A stretch of 64,000 nt of DNA from Cladorhizidae sp. MBARI D1340-BT2 (taxonomy: Eukaryota; Porifera; Demospongiae; Poecilosclerida; Cladorhizidae): positions 30,602,363 to 30,666,362 of the forward strand of contig JAQNBH010000006.1 of assembly GCA_028752905.1 (NCBI GenBank), written 5' to 3'. Shown here piece after piece: positions 47,346 to 59,245 of the stretch. The notes beneath the pieces were generated by a model. That model was not told the origin of the DNA and did not search any database. It saw nothing but the letters and a program-made list of their open reading frames with translations. The position numbers and the translations under genes are program-made. The number at the start of each line of letters is the position of its first letter. Within the stretch, counting starts at the first letter, position 1.

Positions 47346-48621
47346 GTCATTAATGTCCATGCGAACTTTGTACTGAAACTTACCAACACTTACTTTTTGC
47401 CCAAAATTTCTTCCACCATACTGCTCAGCTCAAAATTTCTTTTAAAATGATACCACTTTTAGCTGCACCTGGTGCATTTAGAAACTCTATGGGATTTTTG
47501 TACAATACAAAAATTGGGTGTGGCATGTTTCCATGACAACTCCTGCGACTGAATCAGTTGGGCTTCTTTCTCTGAAGTATAGCAAGTTTTAGAGGGTGAC
47601 TATGAGTGACGATGTACCAAAAAAAATGTCCCGATGGTCCAAGGAAGCACCATGCTGACAAAGCAGCTGTAGCAAGAGCTGCTAAACAGCAGAGGGAGGA
47701 AGTTGACTTACATTCAAGCAGTTTTGGTGAGCTTGATGAATTGTTTGCTTTCCCTCGGATACTGCCATCATCTGAAGATGAGTTTGAGCCAGAGAACGAA
47801 TTTCCTTTCTCAGAAGATGCACAAGAGGCATATAGTGAGTGGATGCATTGCCAGCCAAAGGACACTGTTAGAATGATTGCCATTACCATAATGGATAATA
47901 TTATATTTCGAAAGCGTTTTGGCCTAGCTTATGTTGCTACAGCTACTGAAGATGGTTTAGTGGTTGGTTTCAATGAAAAGACAATCAGAGGAGGCAGGAT
48001 GAAAGATTTCTACCAGTGCAAGGGAGAGTTTACTGGATCAGCACAAGGCAAGCACATTCGGCCATAATTATGTTGTGGATGATGAACACTGCAGATTGAA
48101 AGCATTGGCATGGTTACGTAAAGGAAAAGTGAGCCAGTTATGACTGCTGTAAAATTTGCAACCTGGGTAAATTCAGAGATGTTACCAAATTCTCACTTAC
48201 CACCTGGTTTTTCTCGTTCCATCACTCCACAAACAGCCAGAAAGTGGCTGTATGATCTCGATTTCTCACCTACATCTCTAAAGAAAGCCATATACTTTGA
48301 CGGTGTTGAGCATGATGATGGGAGAGAATATCGTCGCATGTATCTGCGGAAAATTAAAATCTTGGAGTTAACACTTTCAGGGGCGGGTTTAACTCTTTCA
48401 TGGATAGACGCGACACAGTGTCGCCAAACGGACTCGGTCCTCTACGCTAATTAATAAAAAATCAATCGTTAAGTTCAAGCGCCTAATAAAGCAACTGAGC
48501 ATGCCTAAAGAGTTGATCTAGCAACACTCTAAAAATAGAAGCATTACGGCATACATAACAAAGGAAGCTGTGAATTCAAACTTCAACCGTTGATTATCTT
48601 TCCGATTAGATCGCGGTAGAG

Positions 48622-51055
48622 ATGGAAGTTCGCTATAAGTTGGACGATATTCTGGATATGTGCTACGACAGTGACTTTGGCTTGTCAGAGAACGAATCCA
48701 GCTCTGATGAAGAAGCAGAAGAACTTCATGCCTACAAAGGACAAAGAGTTATTCAGCCAGATGAAGTAGCAGCTCTGAGCAGAGTGGTCGTTACTGACTC
48801 TGGTATAACTAGCTCTAGCGCTTTTGTAGATAACCTTAGCTCTAGCGCTTTTGTTTCTATTAAGTTTGACTTTTCTGGTACTTCTACAGCTTGTGGACAG
48901 GACCAAGAGCTGTCTCTAGGTGAGTCAATAAATACACAGTATAGCTAGCTATAGAAATTGTTTTCGAGTGGTTTTTCCTGGGTGATTCCCCTGGGTGATT
49001 CCCCAGTTTGTTTACTTGCTTCTACAATTTTTTGTAGGCTCTTATGAAGATTTTGGAGAACCCAGTTCTGTGACTGGAGTATCTCTTACTTATATGGCAT
49101 CCTCATCCTCACAAATACCTTCCCTGGTGAGTAATACTGGCCCTCCTCCCCCTGCATCTATATCATCCCATCCTTCTATACCAACTCATCCCACTCCCAC
49201 CTTCCGAGATTCCTCAGTGTTCTTCAGACATTGAAGCCAATCCTTCACCCCCTATCCCAAAGCGTGGTTGGGATGGTGCTAGGTGACGTGCTAGTGGTAC
49301 TAGTAGATTTATAGGTAGGGGTAGACCTCGAGGTTCAGCTAGAGGTCGTTCAGCTAGAGGTCGTACAGCTAGAGGTCTTAATGCTAGAGGTCGTAATGCT
49401 AGAGGTGGTTCAGGTGTTGTTCGTGGTCAGTCAACTGCTGGTTTATCTGCTGGAAGCTGTACTCTTGATCCTTTTCAGGGTGTTTGGGTACGAGAGCAAC
49501 CAACTGGCCTTGGATTTACGTCCTCCAAAACTCCTGGCCCTACTTCTTCTTCAGTTACGCCTGAGAGTACTCCTGCTCAGCTTTTTCTGTGTTTTTTACT
49601 GACAGTGTCTGGAACTTGATTGTGGTCGAGACCAATCGGTATGCTGCCACTGTGTGTGGAGCCACTCCCCATGCTCGTCCCTGGCAAGATGTAACTCTTC
49701 AGGAGATGAAGGCTTACTTAGGTTTGCTCATTTACATGGGTATAACTGTTCAGAAACGTCTGTTTCTATACTGGACTTTGCAATTTCCCCTTAGAGTTGA
49801 TGGAATAGCTGACATAATGAATATCAACAGATTTCAGCAGATCTTTAGGTGTCTTCATCTTGTAGATAACACTATGATCATTCCTAATGGTCAACTGGGA
49901 CATGATCGTTTGTTCAAAGTAAGGTCACTTTTGGACTTAATTGTACCACGTTTTGAATCAGAGTACACCATCCACCAAAGTTGTACTATAGATGAGGCAA
50001 TGATCCCTTTCAAAGGGCGGCTTGGATTCAAGCAGTATCTCAAAGATAAGCCCACAAAATGGGGGATAAAGGTCTTTGTCTTGGCAGATGCAACAAACGG
50101 CTACATCAAGACTTTCCAGATTTATACGGGTAAATCTATGGATGATTCCAACACAAGTATTGGTCTGTGTAGTAGGGTGGTAATTGATTTGATGTCTGGC
50201 GTGGAGCATAGTGGCTTTCACCTCTACACAGATAACTATTACACATCACCCACTCTTTATAGCTACCTTTACCAAAAAGGGATCAATGCCTGTGGAACTT
50301 GCCGTACAAACAGGATTGGCTTTCCCAAGGATTTGGAGACGAAAGCCACAAAGGCCAACCATGGCTTCATGGACTACCGCTCCTGTGGTCTCCTCCTAGC
50401 TTCAGTCTGGGTGGACAAGCGGTCCATCTATTTACTTTCTACCCTGCATGTAGCTGAACCTTCATCTGGTGCCATCTGCACAGTGATGAGACGTACAGGT
50501 ACTGGTACTCGGGAGGAAGTCCCTTGTCCTGTCCCTCTACCAGATTACCAGAAATACATGAGAGGGGTAGATCGGAATGATCAAATGCAGCAATATTATA
50601 ACATGGGTAGGCGTAGCAAAAAGTGGTGGAAGAGGGTTTATTATTACATTGTGGAGTCAGCTATCCTGAATAGCTACATTCTTGAGTCACATATTAGGCA
50701 GGCTGAGCATGCTAGACATGGTTCAGCCAAGAGAGACTACCTCATTTTTCGTTTAGAGTTAGCTAAGGAGCTCATAAACGACTTTTGTTCAAGAAAGCGA
50801 CCTGGAAGTCCCTGCAGTGATGAGCATTCAAAACTAATTCGGCTGAATCGTGACCTTGATCATTACCCACGACACCTGGACAAGCCAAAGCGCTGTGTTG
50901 TGTGTGCAGGGATCAGGAGACGAAAAAATCTTCCACAGTGAGGTAACAGACATGACACACGCATGATGTGCAGTACCTGCCAAGTACCACTATGCTGGGA
51001 TGACACGCGCTTGTGTTTTGACAAGTATCACAAACTTGTGGACTACTACCGCTGA
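48622..51055 (+). pseudogene. piggyBac transposase, nearly complete, with three or four lesions
   Basis: Exon 1 (48622 to gtgagt near 48920) has an acidic N-terminus (LDDILDMCYDSDFGLSENES). The acceptor tttgtag near 49037 starts exon 2 (GSYEDFGEPSS). The frame is lost near 49215 and an RG-rich head with one stop follows (GRPRGSARGRSARGR). From 49589 a 450-codon frame holds the whole catalytic core: FFTDSVWNLIVVETNRYA, IDEAMIPFKGR (first Asp), YTDNYYTSPTL (second Asp) and MRGVDRNDQM (third Asp region). The C-terminal cysteine-rich domain starts CVVCAG but a TGA at 50939-50941 cuts it. The same frame continues MMCSTCQVPLCWDDTRLC and FDKYHK to the real stop at 51055. The core itself has no lesion. 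Confidence 0.9.
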
Positions 51056-51900
51056 CTAACTTTTATGTTCTTTTTCCTCTTCTTTTCTTTTCTGCTGCAC
51101 ATGGTTGTATACTGTTGTATTATTGTTGTGTGTAGTGTGCATATTACACATACATGTATTCCGTGTTTTTTTGGCCTGATTATAATTTTTTGCCTCCGCT
51201 TGTTGATGGTAACAGTGGTAACAGCTGATTATTATTGTATTATGTTAGTTACATGTAGTTTTGTTGTAAAAAACAACAACAATATAGCAGCTGATATACA
51301 TGGAGATGTGTGCGGTAACATCCGATGATAATTGGTCAGCAAATATAAAGTGTCAATCTAATGGTGTCTTGTTATGTTGTATAAGCTCTGTATTAGCAAA
51401 TTATATAACCAAAACACAAAAATACAAAAAAATATAATATCATATACACATAAAAATACATCAAAATGGTTAGAAATAGCGATACCAAATTATAATGATA
51501 TTCGTGAAGTTGTGGTTAGTTGCTAAGCAACCAAAATCAACCACAAACTGTTCATACAAGCAAGGACTATCTCTTGCACTATGGTTGCTAGGGACTTCAT
51601 CACTTCGCTGGGAAAATATAAAATTATTTGTGAAATTAGTACCAAAATGCTGAAAAGTCCTGCGTAAATCTATCAGTGAAAGTGTTAAAAAAAATTATAT
51701 TGCGACCATTACTAAAATTAACTGTATTGTCTCAAATATTTATTAAAGTCTATAGCAACCATATATTTTTGGAATCACACATAGTTACTTAATATGTAGG
51801 TGTGGTTTATGTTGCCTAGAAATAAAGTGTGTGGTTGTAATTGTGGTTTTAGTAATTAATTTTTGAATTTCAAGGCAATTATTGTTCTATTTTCAAGTAT
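51056..51900. other. 3' untranslated part of the piggyBac, AT-rich
   Basis: No further ORF of note. Near 51410-51480 there are A-rich runs (AAAATACAAAAAAATATAAT). Confidence 0.45.
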
Positions 51901-52009
51901 ATTTTATGATAACATGTTTTATACATTTGCAGGTACACAAATTTCAACCATAATGACCAGACTGCAGCATGGAATTATGAAAAACAGAAGAAAGCCTACA
52001 TCACAAAGG

Positions 52010-52058
52010 TCAAATACCCAGCAGTCACGATGAGACATCGTGACTGTTGGGTATTTGA
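52010..52058. repeat. Strong hairpin, 23-bp arms with 3-base loop
   Basis: The left arm starts TCAAATACCCAGCAGTCACG, the loop is AGA, and the right arm returns TGACTGTTGGGTATTTGA. There is one mismatch in 23 pairs. It lies inside the piggyBac right half. Confidence 0.85.
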
Positions 52059-52162
52059 GAGGTGGGATGGTGGGACTGCTGTGACTTTGTGTAGATCCAA
52101 AAACTGTGGACATAGAAACAGATATTTTTATATTCTATACCTTTTTGAACAGTAATACTTAC

Positions 52163-52393
52163 CTAAAGGCCGAGTAAGACTCTTATCACTAGAGCTGGAG
52201 CGGTCATCAGAAACTATAACTATTGGATCTTCATCTTCCTCCGTTACTTATGAGTGACTAAGCTCAGGGTTTGCTCTGGCAAGGTAGCTCTCAATACCTT
52301 CGCCTTCAAAATCACTGTCATCCGCTTCAGAAAGGCCAAAATCGTCGTCTTCCAGTAATAGCAGCACATCGCTAACGTTCAAGCGTTAGCCAT
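52163..52393 (-). pseudogene. Inverted first exon of a second piggyBac-type transposase
   Basis: On the minus strand an ATG at 52393, one base out of frame, is followed by LNVSDVLLLLEDDDFGLSE, paralogous to LDDILDMCYDSDFGLSE in exon 1 at 48622. Then come acidic text with one stop (NPELSHS), VTEEDEDPIVIVSDD and SSSSDKSLTRPLG, ending at a strong donor GTAAGT (exon end 52163). About 200 bp separates its ATG from the right TTAA, as on the left side. The subterminal text ATAAAAAATTGATCGTTGAA matches ATAAAAAATCAATCGTTAAG on the left. So the right end carries a 5' end of a related but diverged element. Confidence 0.7.
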
Positions 52394-53393
52394 GATTTCC
52401 GTGTGAGCTTTCTGGGTTTAAAGTCCTTAGCAACCGTTATGCTGTCATTGTTTTGTGAATACCACGTAATAGAGCTACGTTTTAGGCGTCGTTTAATAAG
52501 TTTTTTATGGGGTTAAGTTCAACGATCAATTTTTTATGAATTTTTTAACTGCGAGACTTCTTGGGCGCTTTAAAGCGCCCGTGATCGTTAAAGGGTTAAC
52601 TCACTTGCCGCCTCCTTTGTGTGTAGATGGAGTGACCGAGGAAACAATTGGCAATCCAGATGCACTGCGATGCTTGGTGTTATTATACCATGATGAATCA
52701 AGCTTTCATGCCAATGAAGGCCAGCCATGGTAATGGATAGAGGAGGGAAAGTTGGCTAATCATCCCAAAGGTGCTATTCGTGGTTGATGATCAGTGACTT
52801 CATTGACGAACACAATGGCTTTTACGTCTAATCCCACACAAACATGTTGAAGCTAAGGAAACACACCCAGTTATTCCTATGGCAGCAAGAGTTGTTTTTA
52901 AATTTGGAGCACTTGGTTAATGATAATGGAGCAGGTTGAATTTTCCGTAACTGGAAGTGGTAAACAGAACGGCCTGCGAAAAGTGCTCAAAGAACACAAT
53001 GTTAACACTACTGTCATGTTGAAAGCAGACATGATCAAGAAGCTTGAGACAATGGAAGACTTTCAAACCAAAAAAATCGAAGGTGGAAGAGCTTTTCACA
53101 AGCAGGGAGCACAGAGCAATATTTCTGCCAAAATTCCACTGCTAAGTAAATCCCATTGAAAATGTGTGGTGTCAAGCAAAACAGTATACATGTGCCAATT
53201 GTGATTACTCGTTTAATGGTTTGGAGAAATTATACATACTGCAATGGATTCTGTTAGTATTCAGCAGACAGAAATACGTGAGTACACAGAGCATACAGAG
53301 AAGAGATAATGGTTGGAAAAGGTGCTTTAAAAAAGTACAAAAGTCATCGTCATGTCCCTGAAACTGAACTAAATTATTGTCCATTTACTCTGT

Positions 53394-54394
53394 AAAAAAA
53401 AATTTTCTTGAAATTTGTTTTAACAGTTTTACTGATGATTAAATGCACCATACGTAACAATAAGCTCACTTGCAAGAAAATTTACCTCATGGAAAGTGTC
53501 ATATGTGAGGTCAAAGTTCAATTATCATGTTTTTCCATCTCCTTCCAGTTGTCCTAGTCATTTATTGCTTGCATATACTTAGTGAGGGCCTATCTCAAGG
53601 CTCAACAGAACAACATAAATGACATTAGCGGTTTGACTGAGAAGGGACTTTGGAGCTGCTTGACCACAACTACACCTTCTTTATGGCGAGAGCAGTGACA
53701 AAGAAAATACTGTGAAGCACATACATAGAAGATAATGCTGTGAAGCACGTATACATAGAAGATGATGCTGTGAAGCAGGTATACATAGATGTGAAGCAGG
53801 TATACATAGATTATGATTCTGTGTACCCGTAGATGATAGTGATTCAGATCAGTTTCCAGGCGAATGAGATGAAGTCAGTACATATTGATAGCTATAACAG
53901 TGAAAGAATTGCAATAACTATATACTCTATATAATAACAAAGTTGATAGCTTGAACATTATATCAGCTCTAGCTCTTATCATTTTGTATATTATATTGCT
54001 AGCTAAATTATCTGGTAATAAAATATGGTATCTCTCTGTAACAAGTTTTCTGCCGCACACTTAAAATCTACATTCCCAACTAACTTTCCTCCATCTCCAA
54101 AAGGTTCTTATCCTACCTGGTACTCTCCTCTACTGCTACCTTCCTCTCGTCCAACCTATTGCTTAGATATTGAAGTAACAAGTGAAAGAACATCTTCTAA
54201 ATGATTATTATCAGGTGACATGAATATTTCTATTTCAATCAACTGTTTTGTTTTTAGTGCTAATGTTTCTAGTGAAATACGTATGTCTCCATCAGGGCTG
54301 AAGTATTTAAGATGAAATGTTGGCACTAAATACACAAACCTGATTGAAAGAATATTTATATTTCATGATGTAATTGTTAGGCAGTTAAATTTCA
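53394..54394. other. No gene; short tandem repeat at 53700-53825
   Basis: CTGTGAAGCA(C/G)GTATACATAGAAGATGATG-like units of about 35 bp repeat four times at 53712-53820. The rest is AT-rich without coding signal. Confidence 0.5.
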
Positions 54395-54800
54395 TCACAA
54401 AGGTAAAGACCTCACATGTGTCAGAGGCAATTGTCTGTCACCTGTGTTGAGTTAAAAAGTAAAAACAACAACCTGTTGTTATGATTTTGGAATCCATAAA
54501 TTCTGCATACTTCATTCTATGAAGTTGATATAAAGCTTAAACGATAACTCTCTCTGTGTGCTCTCTTGTAATACCAATACTGATGCACAAATAGAAATGC
54601 TTCAGTTACAGGAAGTCAAAGTGGTGGACCTCAATTCCTGCAGGCCCCAATTTTCTGCAGTTCTAGTAAGTGCTAGACAGCTGTGGCTCGATGAAGCTCT
54701 CGGTGCTAGTATTATTGGTAGGTGCTATTAAATTTTTAGGAAGACCGGCATAGTTATGGAATTTCATGAGCATATATATAACCGGAGATGAAGTCACTCC
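54395..54800. repeat. Diverged single-arm copy of element C family
   Basis: It follows the same order of phrases as 18690-19175: AATTCTGCATACTTCAT, TATAAAGCTTAAACGATA, CTCTCTGTGTGCTC, TTACAGGAAGTCAAAGTGG and AGTAAGTGCTAGACAG. Confidence 0.6.
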
Positions 54801-56875
54801 TACAGTACATGTGAAAGGAGGGTGAGGCTATATTTTTTTATTATCACCAACATGGATGCCAACATTGACGAATTGTATGTTGTTGTTATTATAATACCAA
54901 TACTTATTCCTGCTGTAGGCTATTCGAAACATCTAGGGAATACAATTTGAAGTTGATTATTGAGGTGATTTTAATGTTATTCTTTCAAGATAGAGTTCAT
55001 TGAGATAATTTGAATGTCTCAAAAGGGTCTTCAGTTGGAATTTCAGTGCTGCCATCCAATATTCCAAGTACACCTGCCTTCTACCATCCTTTAACACAGT
55101 TGGTGAAGAAGTTATACATCTTCACTAGCCACGTGGTTGAGCGAAAATCAACTTCAACATCTTCAAATTGCTTCCCACTCTCAAGTTGTTGCTTCACAGC
55201 ATCAACATTTCCAAGCTGCTTCCCACTCTCAAGTTGTTGCATCATTGTAGTATCTGATTTTTTGGGCTGACCTATTGACCGTTAGATGAAGTGGCTGAAA
55301 ACAATGTCATGTTAGCAGGAACTAGCACAAACTTGCAATTTAATGATGATAACTCGTGTTTGACCTTCTGTGTCACTTGCTCTCTTACAACACCAGGGCC
55401 TTGTGTATAGCAGCTACTTGCAGTTCTGTTCGTTTCTTCACAACATATTGAGCAATGCCTTCCTCAATCAACTTCAAAGTTTATTGCACATTTAACCAGT
55501 CCTTTGGATGATAAACAAAAGTTTAGTTTCTTCTTTGTAGTTAGTGGCTACCTGAAGCCCAGTACTTAATGAAATATTGTCAGCTAGGCAACAACTTCAC
55601 AATCCTAATAATAGCTGCTAAAATCTGTCATAAAGTGTCATGGTGGTGGAATCTGGTAGTTGGACATTTTCCGAGAGAAATCTCGAGGTACACCTATTTC
55701 ATGGTACAAGGGTTCATGCAGAATTACTGAATACAAGTTGTTAAAAGAGATCTGAAAATTCCTGCCAAAGTCACTGGCAGTGCAGAGGTCAAAGTTTTTA
55801 CTAAGAATTAATACAATGAACCAGTAGAGGGGAAGTTCCTCTATGTTACTGTAAACATCGCTCCAGTCATGAGAGAGAGGACAGATTTGGTACACAAATT
55901 TCTTAGCAGGTTGTTAATTTTGCAACCAAAAAATCGCTAAATTCGCAAGACTTTGTACCCCCTAAAACCACTCCCTCCTACATTGCTGCCACATTGGGTC
56001 AGGAAACTCACGTGGTGACAACTAGCCAGCTAACCAAAATAACAACCCCACATGAGTCTTAGCATCCTGATGAAGGCTAGAGCATCTACCAAACTCATAT
56101 AATGTTCTGGATGAATTGGTATTCGGTGTACGGTGCAAGTTTCTGGTACAGGATCGAAGGCAGGGATGTATATCGCAGTTATTTTAAACATTGCGTTATT
56201 CCCCACATGGCAACCTAGAATGGGAAGGAAGACAAAACTAAAGAAGAGATGAAGAGGTTTTATCACTTGACCAAATTTTTTTTTTTGGATTATTACTTAT
56301 AATTATCAAGGCTTTGTATAAATAATTATGGCACTCGTTTGTTATTCCCCCGCCACCAATCTTTTGAATGAATCAAATGTTATTCTTATTCTACCTCCCC
56401 CAATGGTTTGTGTTTTGAATGTCCAGATCGAAAATAAATTTTCTGAACTTGTCAAACCTTATCCCAGATAAGGCTGCTAGCGTCAATTTCCTTCAATAGC
56501 AGGGGGGACTCCACAAACCCCGTTATTGCAGCTACAACCACGCAATGACTTTTGAACTTCTTGACAAAGGAGACAGATGGAGGTGTCACCGTCGAGGTTG
56601 TTGAGAGCAGAAGGGGTTGCGAGTAGGTACGTGACTTGAGAATTATAAGCTGACTTATAGAAAGATTATCATATTTATTTATTGCCGGTCGAGCTTACTA
56701 CTATCAAATTTTCCGATCATGAAATTGACATTGATTTGTAATTGACATTGATTTGTAATTTAGTCACAGCTGAATAACAAAAAAGTGCCATAATTATTAT
56801 CGCAATGAACTATTGGGTACAGAGGAACTTGCTAATTTGTGAGAAGTAGATGTGATTTACAGAACCTCTTTGTTG
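54801..56875. other. Unassigned region with weak minus-strand coding remnants
   Basis: On the minus strand at about 55265-55020 the phrase KQQLESGKQ occurs twice, followed by STTWLVKMYNFFTNCVKGW and a stop. A separate 85-codon minus ORF lies at 55638-55895 (NIEELPLYWFIVLILSKNFD). Neither is recognised and no splice sites tie them together. CTGATGAAGGCTAGAGCATC near 56070 belongs to the 10521 family. Confidence 0.35.
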
Positions 56876-57121
56876 TCATGTCTTAAAGTGCAAACAGGAT
56901 AGAATGTTGGTATTTGTAGAATGTTGGCATTTGTTCTGAATACTTATGTTATCTGAATGCCAATGATTTGGATAAAGATTAATATACCAAGAGGTGTCAA
57001 TTATTTTTCTTATTCCACTCTGCTCCTTCGCACTCATGTCACAACTGTATTTTCCATTCTTAAGGAAATATTCGATCTTCCGCAGATATACTGCAGGGTC
57101 CTTCTCTGTCCTCACCATCAC
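56876..57121 (-). pseudogene. Possible N-terminal piece of an integrase of the KRBA2/Ginger type
   Basis: The minus frame reads RTEKDPAVYLRKIEYFLKNG, then KYSCDMSAKEQSGIRK. A 'Y..I..YL..G.Y......K..IRR' pattern precedes the zinc finger in KRBA2-like integrases and related proteins. No further integrase domain follows on this strand, so the match is weak. Confidence 0.3.
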
Positions 57122-57189
57122 AATTCAGCTCCACACGAGGGACAAATTTGGCAGCTGACTTTATTTATGCATGGTTTATTAATTTTGTG

Positions 57190-58840
57190 AGGATGCGCTT
57201 GCACGGTGTAGCTAAAGGGACAAATATGGCAGTGGGACTAATATGGCACGACACCGGCTTGTTGCGGGCCCTTCTCTTGAGATGAATCTTTGGAGTGGTG
57301 TGTATAAAAATTATGATAACTTCATAATTTAATAACCAAATCTTCTGAAACTTTACAAAGTGTAAGATTCACTGTTTAACTATAGTATGAGTAAGTTAAA
57401 TAATAATAAGAAATAAATAAAAAATAAAAATACAGTCAGGGTCCCCCTTAATACAACAAGATATAAAACACAAACCGGAAATAAAAATAGCCATTGTCAC
57501 AACAAGGGTACACACCTGTCCCTATCTACAATAAAAATTATTCTGCATACTCCTCTTGCTCTCCTCAAGGTAGACCCCAAAAAGCTGAAAACAAGCAGGA
57601 CACTCAGGCACAAGGGACACAAAAGAAACCAGAACCTAAAACCAACAAACCAATCCAACAAATCAACCCAAGAAGCATATAAAAGGATATCTACAAAACA
57701 CACATTTACTAAGGCACACACCGCCATAAGTGTGTACCCCAATATGAAGAAGTCTCTCATGAATTTAAATGAATTAAGAGATTAAAATAACATCATAGAT
57801 TAAAATATTATCAAGTGTAATGCATCTTTCTCTCTTGAAAGAGAAAGTACTCCAGTTTCATCATTTCAGTAATCACCTACTAGCCATAACCCTCCCTCCC
57901 CCTAGGGAATGTTTATCCTCAGTTTATCAGTTTATCACTCTCTAAGTTTTTTTTCCTTCTTTCTGTTCTAGCCCAAACAAAACCTGATCCATCATGCATC
58001 ATCCACATTCCAATGCAACACTCTGTAATACACACAACACCCACTTACTATATATAGCATCACTCACACCATCCACCATGCAATCACAAAAGTGTGAATA
58101 TGTGCTTACCACTCTTTATAAGCACCAACAAGCATTGAGTACCTCATTCTTAGCATAGACAAAGATACCTCCAAATATTTGCCAATTAAAAATATATTGA
58201 TCTCGCTGTCAAATAACTTTTTTAAGACAACCATATTAACATCAATAAGTCCTCTACCATGTCCTGCCATTGCTCAGCATTGAAGACTCTCTCCCTGGAG
58301 AGCAGGAGGATATCTAGAGGAGCAGGAGGATAGCTAGAGGTTGGACGCATCAACACAGGACAGATTACCACTCCACCACAGGTGGCCCCTCCCACTGCTC
58401 CCCATCAATATACCACACTATCACTCATGCAGAGGCAAGAAGAAGATAATCACGTTTCGGATTATCTCCATCAACACTGTAAACACCAAGTTGATACACG
58501 CACGTACAAAACTAACACTACCACCCTTAGCAATAAATACACTAGAGAATTTCTAATTCTAGGAAGGATACTTTGCGCCAATCCAGAACATCCTCCCAAA
58601 AGAACTGGATGACAAATAAACAAACACAATAGACAGCTTCCTCTAGCACAGAGATTTGCAGACTACAGAGAAAATCCATATGCCTACATTGGAGGATATG
58701 TTCTTTCAACTGGGTAGTGTGGTAATCCCTTGGTTCAGGCTCCAGCCTACAGCTCATAATTAACAATGATTGTATCCTTGGGTTGGCCATCATACCTGTC
58801 CCCCACTCCCCCACAGGGTGCCATGGCTGGAACCAAACCA
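57190..58840. other. No gene recognised
   Basis: A-rich and low-complexity sequence. The ORF at 57494-57682 (Gln/Lys/Pro-rich, QKKPEPKTNKPIQQ) is low in information. A small hairpin (TCTCTCTTGAAAGAGA) lies at 57828-57844. Confidence 0.4.
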
Positions 58841-58841
58841 G

Positions 58842-59245
58842 ATATAATCCCTGCCCAGTATACCATAACCAGGCCCCTAGACATAATCCCTGCCCAGTAT
58901 AGCATAACCCAGCCCCTAGACATAATCCCTGCCCAGTATAACATAACCAGGCCCCTAGACATAATTCCTGCCAAGTATACCATAACCCAGCCCCTTGACA
59001 TAATCCCTGCCCAGTATACCATAACCCAGCCCCTATACATAATCCCTGATGAGAACACCATCGATGAAGAAGGCGTTGATGCCCAGTATACCATAACTAG
59101 GCCCCTAGACATAATCCCTGCCCAATATACCATAACCAGGCCCCTATACATAATCCCTGCCCAGTATACCATAACCAGGCCCCTAGACATAATCCCTGCC
59201 CAGTATACCATAACCAGGCCCCTAGACATAATGCCCTCCGAGTAT
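58842..59245. repeat. 39-bp minisatellite, about ten copies
   Basis: The unit is CCCCTAGACATAATCCCT followed by GCCCAGTATACCATAACCAGG with point changes. One unit near 59045-59080 is replaced by an unrelated GATGAGAACACCATCGATGA stretch. Since 39 is a multiple of three, both strands stay open (DIIPAQYTITRPL on plus, SRGLVMVYWAGIM on minus); I do not accept either as a gene. Confidence 0.9.

Larger units (their letters stand above)
48368..52599 (+). mobile_element. piggyBac transposon inserted at TTAA
   Basis: TTAA lies at both borders (48368-48371 and 52596-52599). Inside, the left end reads CACTTTCAGGGGCGGG and the right end, complemented, CCCTTTAACGATCACGGG. Short palindromes follow each end: GCGACACAGTGTCGC on the left and GGGCGCTTTAAAGCGCCC on the right. 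Removing the insert with one TTAA gives KILELTHLPPP in the host frame, which proves the borders. The left half holds a near-full transposase on plus. The right end instead resembles an inverted 5' end (see 52163-52393), so the element looks composite. Confidence 0.9.
47599..53393 (+). pseudogene. DDE-superfamily transposase gene, interrupted by a piggyBac
   Basis: Left part 47606-48367: an N-terminus with SSEDEFEPENEFPFSEDAQE, then DTVRMIAITIMD, VGFNEKTIRGGRM, WVNSEMLPNSHLPPG and TPQTARKWLYDL, ending YRRMYLRKIKILEL. Right part from 52600: THLPPPLCVDG, VLLYHDESSFHAN with a first catalytic Asp candidate, then scattered pieces (AKETHPVIPMAAR, NTTVMLKADMIKKLE, NPIENVWCQAKQYT, KSHRHVPETELN) in several frames. 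The order matches a family of large DDE transposases in fungi and invertebrates, named here from pattern memory. A stop after NEGQPW, frameshifts and an apparent deletion in the catalytic middle kill it. The two halves join in frame when the piggyBac and one TTAA are removed. Confidence 0.7.

Noticed and set aside
47554..47889. Minus-strand 111-codon ORF
   Set aside because: Antisense of the DDE transposase N-terminus, which has family motifs on plus.
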